From Amphibalanus amphitrite (Eukaryota > Arthropoda > Thecostraca > Balanomorpha > Balanidae): DNA of 64,000 nucleotides. This document shows positions 27,501 through 36,500 of the stretch, in pieces. The position numbers and the translations under genes were made by a program. The first letter of the stretch is position 1. Every line of letters begins with the position of its first letter. The notes beneath the pieces are model-generated. The model was not told where the DNA came from, made no database searches, and saw only the letters and a list, made by a program, of their open reading frames with translations. Location: assembly GCF_019059575.1 (NCBI RefSeq), contig NW_024881987.1, positions 372,001-436,000 of the forward strand. Reading direction: 5' to 3'.

Positions 27501-30500
27501 CTCCGACTCCGACTCCGACTCCGACTCCGCAGCCCTGGACAGAGCTATTATTACCTCAGAAGCTAAACCGAAAATGATGCACCGTTCGCTCTGACCTGCC
27601 TTATATACTCTAGTCGTGAGTGCTCGCCCTAAATTCCCGAAAAGTCACGTGCTTAACAATAACCAGTATTTTACATTCTCGCGCACTACGAACTTGCTGA
27701 CCGACCTCCAGAAGATTTGACTACAGCAAGCTATTGAGAAAAAGGTTAATTATGAACTAGATAAGTGACAATAATACAAATAACGTGACTTTTGTCGGGC
27801 GATATGAGTTTTGAACGGCCCTTCACCATTATCAGAAGCCCTTCATGATACTTAGCGTCCCTCGCTACGCTCGGGCCGCTCAGCATCATGTCGGGCTTCT
27901 GATAATGGTGTCGGGCCGTTCAAAACTCATATCGCCCTCCAAAGTCACGTTATTGTACTATTATTGCGGCCTACGGCGCCTAAATACCCGGAAAATGTGC
28001 AATTCCCTCAGTGAATTGTCTCAATGGCTGACAATTCGCGGCTTCCTAGTGCCATAAAGTACAGGAATGCCATTTTTCACAGCATGCACATTACACCAGC
28101 AAATCACATAAGGCAAAATCGGCAGCCTCATTTACCGCATCAACGCATGTGAAATCCGCGGTGACATGTTATCGCTGCCATTCTTTGTGACTTGCCACCG
28201 TGTCTATTCCCTGAGCCGTGTCAGCACTGCAGTTCCTTGTCGACTAAAACGTGAATGTGCGGCGCCCGCGGCTGTGTCTGAGAGTCACCGCAGCACCGCG
28301 ACCTCTTCACCCGTGGAGCCCCTCCCCACCGCAAACACCTCGTGTGGGCTGTATTGTGGGGAGGTCGGAAGGTCGCGGCCTCTGACCCCGGAAAGGTCAT
28401 CAACAGGAAGACCGCTATACGCTCCAACCACAGAGGAACGAGGTGGTGGCCCGCAGCACGCGCCCCGCCGCGACAACAGCCGAAAAACGGACCGCCACTT
28501 ACCCGATCGGCGCGGCAGATAGGAGGCCGTCTTCAATAGCGTCTCTGTCCCGCTGGTGGCCACGAACACTGGCGTTATCACCCGCTGACAGCACTATCAG
28601 CTGGTGGTCTGTATTCCCACAGCACCGGGGCGGGAGAAGACACGGCGGTGACACAACCCGGCGGACACAGTGTCGGGCCGGCGTGACATCTGTGTCACGC
28701 CGAGCCGTCACGCTGCTCTCACGGCTGGGAGCTGGCCGCGTGACGACCATTGTCGGGTGACGTGACGTCACCGCCGGCTGCAGCGTGGTCGGGTGTTACC
28801 GGCGGGACCGGCCGGTGCTGGCTGCTGTACGGTGGAAGGTTTCGGCACGGAACGAAGGATAAAGCCGAGTCTCTTTAGACGTTGACGCAATCCACTTTTG
28901 GTAGTTTCGGTGGGTTGCGCAACGCCTATGGAGGACTACAGGTGACTAGGAGACCGGAGCCACTATCGGTGGACAACTACACTAGCGCACCATAAACAAA
29001 TGAGAGACCGATGAATATTGAGTCATCGCTCCTTAGAGGTTGTCCCTAGTAGAGTCTCTAGCATGACCGCGCACTATCTAGAGGACTAGCTAGTGCATTG
29101 ACAGCTAGTGTAGTATCGACACATCAAGCCTTAGTTGTGAGCAAACGTGACACAGTCACCGCTGTCGCCACCTCCCTCCGCTTACACTGCCGTCCCCTCC
29201 CACAAGGTAAACACTAAACACAGACGTCCGCTGCGAGTCCTACGGTACTTGCTCGGTCGGCGGCGCTCGCTGCTGCTCCGGGACCGCTGTGTCAATCCAG
29301 TGGGTCAGCGGGACGGCGTGTATGTTCCATACTGGCCCAAGCTTCTTCACCTGGCTTCAGAAGCAGAGCACTGGCGCCTGGCTGTGTTGGGTCTGTTAGA
29401 TATTATTGCCAGAGGCTATTGATTTGCTATGGTATCGCTACTGTCTTCTGGCTGTAGTGGTATGTGTTTCCAGTTTCCACCGGCGGACCATAGGAATGAC
29501 TTAACCCTCGCATGTGTAGGGGGGGGGGGGGGTCGGATGGACCCCCCCATGGTTTTTCGCGAATAACTCGCGTAAAAAGCGGCCGATTGCAACGAAACTT
29601 TCAGTACCCTCGCATTGATCAATTTTACACCTACCCTGAAAATTTCATGACCCTGACCCAAATGACCTTTGACCTGTGACCTCTTTTCCGAGACCATGTT
29701 TGGCCGGAATCGCGATTTCGCGTATGTCGGCTCGCACTAGCCGCGTGTTTGCAAGCTTTTCGTGGTTTCAAACGTTCAAACATGTGATTTGATGTTACTC
29801 CCGTGTGTGTCAAGGTCAGGTCAGGTCATTGACCTTTGGTGACCTCGGGTGACCTCGGGTCACTTTTTCGAGTTTTACATGTTTCTAGGCTAGTTTTTGG
29901 AGCTGAATTCGAATTTAGCAACCATTTGAACATTTACGAAGTAGTTTTGGTGACTTCGTAACATGTTACGAAGCTGTCAGAGGCCGTTGACACGTACTAC
30001 GAATACCCGTCACGACGCCTACTGGTTGACCTGACCTGACCTGACCCGACCTGGTCTAAATGCTTCAAGACATCATCTGTGATCAAAACTAACACGATAT
30101 TCGTGATCAGCACCCCGAAAAACCCCTTAGCAGCCACACTTTACGACTTTCTAACAGGTCCCGATTTTCCCGACTTTGGGTCATTGACCTGACCTGGAAG
30201 GTCAACCAATGACCTAGGACCTTAAAATTGGGTATCATCGGCTTCCTCTCGTCACGGGCAACACGCTCGTTTTTTCCGCGAAGCTCTAGCTCGATCAGGG
30301 GCCAAACGGCAAGGGGGGGGGGTCCAACCGACCCCCCCCCCCCCCCTACACATTAGAAGCTGGCAAACGCCGCACACATGCGAGGGTTAAAACTGTGTCA
30401 CAGTTGTCTGCACTACCCACAGCCATGTCTATTGTATAGGTCACCTGACCTGTCTTACACCAGTCTGTCTTCACAATAATCCAACTGTCTGCTCTGTCCT

Positions 30501-33500
30501 CTGAATGCAGTGCTCCCATCAGTCATGTCATATACCGCTAACCGAACTGTCTGTCCTGCCCTTCAATTGCGACGCTCCCCGCAGGATCCTGGAGATCACT
30601 TAAGAGATACTTTACTGTCCTGTCTGTCCCCTGACTGTAGTGTCATCCCCCACAGGATCCTGGAGATCACGGATGACACTCTACCGTCTCTCCTGCCCCC
30701 TGACTGTAGTATCCATTCACAGGATCCTGGAGATCACGGAGGAGATCACGGCCACGGCGCCGGAGCCGGTACTGGGAGTGGTGGTCCGCCAGGACGGTCA
30801 GGAGATCGATACTTCACTGAACGTGCGGCCCGGCGCGCCGCTCGACATGGAGATCTCGCTGGACAACAAATCCTCCAGCACGTACGGCATCATCGTCAGT
30901 GACATGATCGTCAGCGATACCAGGAAGCAGGAGGAGCTGCTGCTCACCAACGGGTGGGTGTGCGGGAGGGAGAGAGAGATAGAGAGCGAGAGAGAGAGAG
31001 AGAGAGGGGGGGAGATGGAGAGGAGGAGCTCCTGCTCACCAACGGGTGGGTGTGGAGAGGGGAGGGGAGGGGAGGAGCTGCTGCTCACCAACGGGTGGGT
31101 GTGTGGTAGCGATAAGGGAGATGAGAGGAAGGGGAAGGAGAGAGGACGAGAGGAATTGGCCTAAGAAGGGTGTGGGTCGATGGGGTGGAAAATGACGGAG
31201 GGAGAGATAGATGACGGAGGGCAGAAGCTGAGGAGCTGCCGCTCACCAACGGGTGGGTGTTGGGAATAGAGGAGGGAGATGAGAGGAAGGGGAAGGAGAG
31301 AGGACGAGAGGAATTGGCCTAAGAAGGGTGTGGGTCGATGGGGTGGAAAATGACGGAGGGAGAGAATCATAGAAGAGACGGAGGAGGGACGTGAGGTGAG
31401 GGCTGAACTGGAATGCCTAGGGTAAGATGACTTGCTGTTACGTGTTTCGTTTTCAAAGTTCACCATTAATCTCCATCCATTTCTCATGATCATTATTTGT
31501 CGCCATTGTCGACCCTAATAACCATATTATTGTACTCCCTTCAATTGAAGTTCTGAGCTATATTTGGTTGTCCGTCGAAGGCTCATCATGACTCAGTTAA
31601 TGATCTTACTATTGTACGGGAGTCTTAATTAATTCCTGAGACAACAGGACAGGAGTGTAAATCATACCGATAGACAACTTTATTGCTGGGTGCTCATATT
31701 CTTTTGTGTGAAACCACATTGTGAAACGCATAATAGTTCGGTTGTAGTTGACTTTTAAATCTCATTTCAGATGTTCCGTGGATCCGTACCTGTTTGGGAA
31801 CTTTGCCACCGAGACTGGCGACAAGCTCAAGGCCAACTTCCGGGCGTTCAAGTTCCCTGAGACCAACTACGTGCTCTTCAAGGGCATCCTGAATGTGTGC
31901 ATCGACGTCTGTGAAGGGGTGAGTTCCGGCTGCTGTCGGCGGGCCTGACGGGTCACGGCGACTCTCACGCAGACTCACAGACATCCGTGCACAGTGCACT
32001 TACAGTGGGCAGGGAGCGGTGGCCTGGTAACTTTCAACAGTTCCATCACCGAAAAGCACAGTCATTTAATATGGAAACATAGTGGGAACTGGGAGCATCT
32101 ATTTGTTGATAGCGAAATAGCCGTGAACCGCCAATCTCAGCTATTTTTATATTTGCAGGTCTTAATCACGTTATCAACTAAAGCACTTCATCGTCACTCA
32201 ATTTCCAACTCAGGTTTGGAATTTTTGGCAGTCATAGCGGATTTTTTCTTTTCATTTATTCTTACCTCGACGCCCTTAATCGAAGTACCGCTCAAAAGAA
32301 ATGCCAGTTATTCATCAGAAGTCCCGTAAATCGTACGCTGGTGGTTGACCCTACTTACCGGTTTTATTCTGTTTTGTTTATGCATTTCATTGCAGTTTTT
32401 TTTTTGCCCTTCCCCTAGATCGTGCCCTGTTATCGCCGGGACATGGAGAAATGAATTGTACCGCACGGTAGATTTTGGTGCAGAGCAGTGCAGCCACTAT
32501 GGGTGCGCTGATTTACAGCCGGAAGAAGCAAAAAAGCAAGGCAGTATGGAGACTGCAACAGGACACAAACAGCTAACACCAGATGGGCGCGAAGCAGACA
32601 TCGAACAGGATTAGGGTAAATGTCATATTAGGCTATCCAGACTACTCGCTCATTGTCACCATAGTTTACGGTCATCATTTATGCTATTTTCCGCGCTCTG
32701 CACAGCCGTGACCGGTCAGCACGGCTGTTCCCGAGCTCCTCACCAGGTGGTATTCAGGTCATTTGTGAGCCCTCTGCCTGCTTCCCTCCCCCTCCCCCAG
32801 CACCGTCATTGGCCGGTGCCAATCTCAGTCACTCTCTGGGAATGCTGATTGCTGGGCCAAACCACCTGTCTAGCGGCTCTCCCTCGCTCTGTCCCGGCGC
32901 GGCGGGGCGGTCACGACTGCCCACGATCCACCTATCCGACCTTGGCAGACCAGACCGAGCCGATATACTAGGGCGGGGGCGGCGGCGGGGGCGGCGCCCT
33001 CCGTCAGCGCCGCCCGGGCGGCTGGCGTGCCGCTGGTGGGCGGCCGTGGGCGGCGCAGCCCTTATGGAGCGGCCCCGGCGGCCCACGAACGACCCACGGC
33101 GGCACGGCACCGCCAGCCCCGCTCACAGGGAGCGGCACGGGTTCCTGGAGTAGCACAATCACGGGCTGGGGAAGGATACAGGGATGCAATTGCAAACTAT
33201 AGGGAAATCCAAGCAGCCACACTCACGGACCAAATGCAACTTCTTCTGGGTAATGGGTTCCTTAGTGAGGATGAGTTTATGCTGTAGGATGGCCCTCGGG
33301 AATAAATTATGAGCTAGACTGATCTTAATTAAACGATTTCTTACGATTCAAATTGGACTGGAGTAGTGGCTTTGAGCTAGAGTTTTGCGTTACGATTGTC
33401 TGCATTTTTAACCCTCGCCCTGGCAGGGGGGTCGATGCGACCCCCCTAAGGTTTTTCGAAGATAGCGTAAAAACGGCGGCGCGCAGCGCCGCCAAATTTG

Positions 33501-36500
33501 GCACAGCCTATGGAGCAACCTTTTTACATATGACCTGAAAATTTCAGGTCCGGGTGACCTTGGGTCAGGTCACCAGGTCAGAAAAACCGGTACAAGGTCA
33601 TGGTCAAATTTCAATTTTCTTTTTGCACCTGTCCAACTCACAGTTTTGGACTGATTTCCTTCAAACTTGCAGGATGTGCTAAGCTCACCGAGTTGTATAA
33701 CATATAGTTCGGGTTTTTTGAGGTCACTGACCTGAGGTCAGTTAGAGGTCATTACGTCGTAATGTTAAGCCTATGGGAAAATACTAAATTCGGAAAATAC
33801 TGGAGATATCCGCTTTGTTCTATCACTTTTGTGCTTTGAAACCACAGTAATTAACAGCAGGTCACTTGGTGCTGCTTTGTTTGGTGTACTTATCCATGGG
33901 TCAGGTCAAATGAGGTCAACTGAGGTCAAATGACGTTTTTGCCAATAACTTGGCACATAATGACGCTAGAGCTTAAAAAATGGTATCATTGTGTTCCTGG
34001 TGATCAGCCAAATCGAATGATATGCGATATGATGCAATTTGGTAAACTTGAACTTAATTTGTTAATTTAAGTTTACTTAAAATTTAAGAAAAACTTTAAG
34101 TACACTTAATCAAGCTAAAAAGTATATCATTCGACGCGCCTTGACGAGCTGAGTTCACTGGTGCTTTTCTTTTTGCTCTATCTTAATTAGATCAAAAGTT
34201 ATAAGCGAAAAACTTTTGACCTGTTTTTAGCGAAATTTTTACATTTATACCCCCCAAAACCCCCCTAAATATTGACCTAGAGCAACCAAATTTGCACAGG
34301 GGCGAGAACTCCAAGGGGCCCACCTACCTACCGAATTTGGTGTTTCTAGGTGCCATAGGAGCCAATCGCGAGGGGGGGGTCGCATCGACCCCCCCCCCCT
34401 GCCAGGCCGTGTTATGAAAAATGCCCTGCCAGGGCGAGGGTTAAACGGAGTGTGGCACATTCTCCAGTGTGGCCTTGGCCAGCTTTGGCCCGATGAACCA
34501 GAGCAGAGACCTTCCTGTTCCAGTGAACTAAGGTGAACCGCAGACCTGTTTCGTCCAGTAACTTCAGGCATTGTCCTTGTGTAATAAATCGGAGACCTGG
34601 CTGGTCTAGTCAGCTGGTGTATTTATTGTCCAATGAACCGCAGACTGGTATTGCGGGACAAGAATGTGTCTGTCGAAAAGGAGCCGGTCCTGTAGACTGT
34701 AGTCAGACCTGTGAGCCAATCGCGGAACTACGTGTGCTGCTTCGCGATTATGAAACGGTACATAGTTGACTGATCGCATCATCAAGCGACTATGTGAGCC
34801 TACAGGTCAACCCACAGATTGACAGGTCAGAAGACTGCTGTTTGTTTCTAACAGACAAAACAACAATAGCGGGACCTATGGACCTGCGACTCAATTTAAC
34901 CAGTCGTCGTCAAACAAGTAGCTCTGGAAAGAAGGCTATTACTGCCATACTCGTTAGGAAACAGCACAATAAAACAACCCTAGATCATAATTGTCCCTGT
35001 CACATTGAGAGCTTAGACAATGCAATTCATTACGCAACCGACATAGGAAAATCTGGCCTGTTCTGTAACATCTTTGAGCGATTGCTGGCAGCGCCTCCAT
35101 TGTAAGTACATAATTAAACCGAATGCTAGCATTTTTGCACACAAATGTCGTTGGAGCTGAAATGTTAACTACCTTTCTGTCAATTATGTAATGGCTCATG
35201 TCATGACATTAGCTTGGTGTGATCGGGTTCTCGGCTTAACCGCCTCTACAAATAACGCTGTTATCCATGGGGTGCGCATAACTAACCTGTTGAGAGAATC
35301 ACGGTCTGCAAACTACGTATACTGGCACTTGACGGAGCAAAAGCCCGGCTGACGTCAGCTGGTCAGTGACGACACATTAGCGGTAGGTCAGAGGTCGTTG
35401 GTCAGGTAACTAGAAACCGCTACTCTGCTGCCTTAATCAATAAATCTTAATTAAAGATCAGACATCAGCGCTTGTTGGGAATATCGGTTTCCTATAGATC
35501 GGCGGGCAGTTATCTGTATTTCGCTCCTCACGATTGCGGAATCTCTGCCCCCAATGTGCATAGGTCCGTGGGCGGCGGTCGCTCCCAGTTTGGTGAGCTC
35601 GCGTTGGGCGGACAGGCTCTGGCACCGATCGGGGTTCGTCCGTGCTGGGGCGGCACAGTAAAAATGGCCCCGATAGACCGGATTCGTAAGGAGTGGAGGA
35701 ACACCGGAGTGTGGCCAACGGGGAACGCTGCACGATGCGCAGTTCACAGTCTCACAGTCAATGCACAGTCACAATTGTTACCCATTCCCCAAAAAGTGAG
35801 TGACAATTACCGACTCCCCAAAGGCTGCGTTTATTATCCAGCGCAGAAGGCGATTACGTTCAGATGTGTCGCAGCCGAAGTAAATTCAGCGTGCAACGGA
35901 TATTTGAGTTACGGAAGGCGTTGGTGGGATGTGCCTCCTGTAAATAATGATCTTACCCGACCCGTCCTTCGTTCTCGGCTGCAGTGCAGTAACTTTGAGG
36001 TAGGTTGCTGGGTGTAACACCAACAGTGACCTTACCTGACCCGTTCGTCCACAAATGCAGTGCAGTAAGGTAGAATATTGGTACGGTCGAAGTTGGCAAC
36101 CTGACCTGACCTTTCCCCTCCCCACAGGTCCAGTGCAGTAACGGAGAGCTGGGGTACGGCCGGTGGCAGTGACCTGACCTGACCTGGCCTGACCTGTCCA
36201 GTGACCTAACCTGCCCCTTCCCTCGCCCCCAGGTTCAGTGCAGTAACGGAGAGCTGGGTTACGGCCGGCGACGGCGTCGCGCCGTCACTCCTAGCAGCGA
36301 CCCGAACCAGGTGTTCCAGGTGGAGATGAGTACCATCCTCAACGTGCAGTTCGAGGACGCCGAGACCAACGTCAAGGCCGGTAAGACGCCGCCACCGGGC
36401 GGGGTCAGCTTTCACGGAACTTTATTTTTACTCTTGCACAAGGACTCTTGTGCTTTCTCTTGTGCTTACTCTTGTGCTTATGACGTCTCAGCACCGGCTG

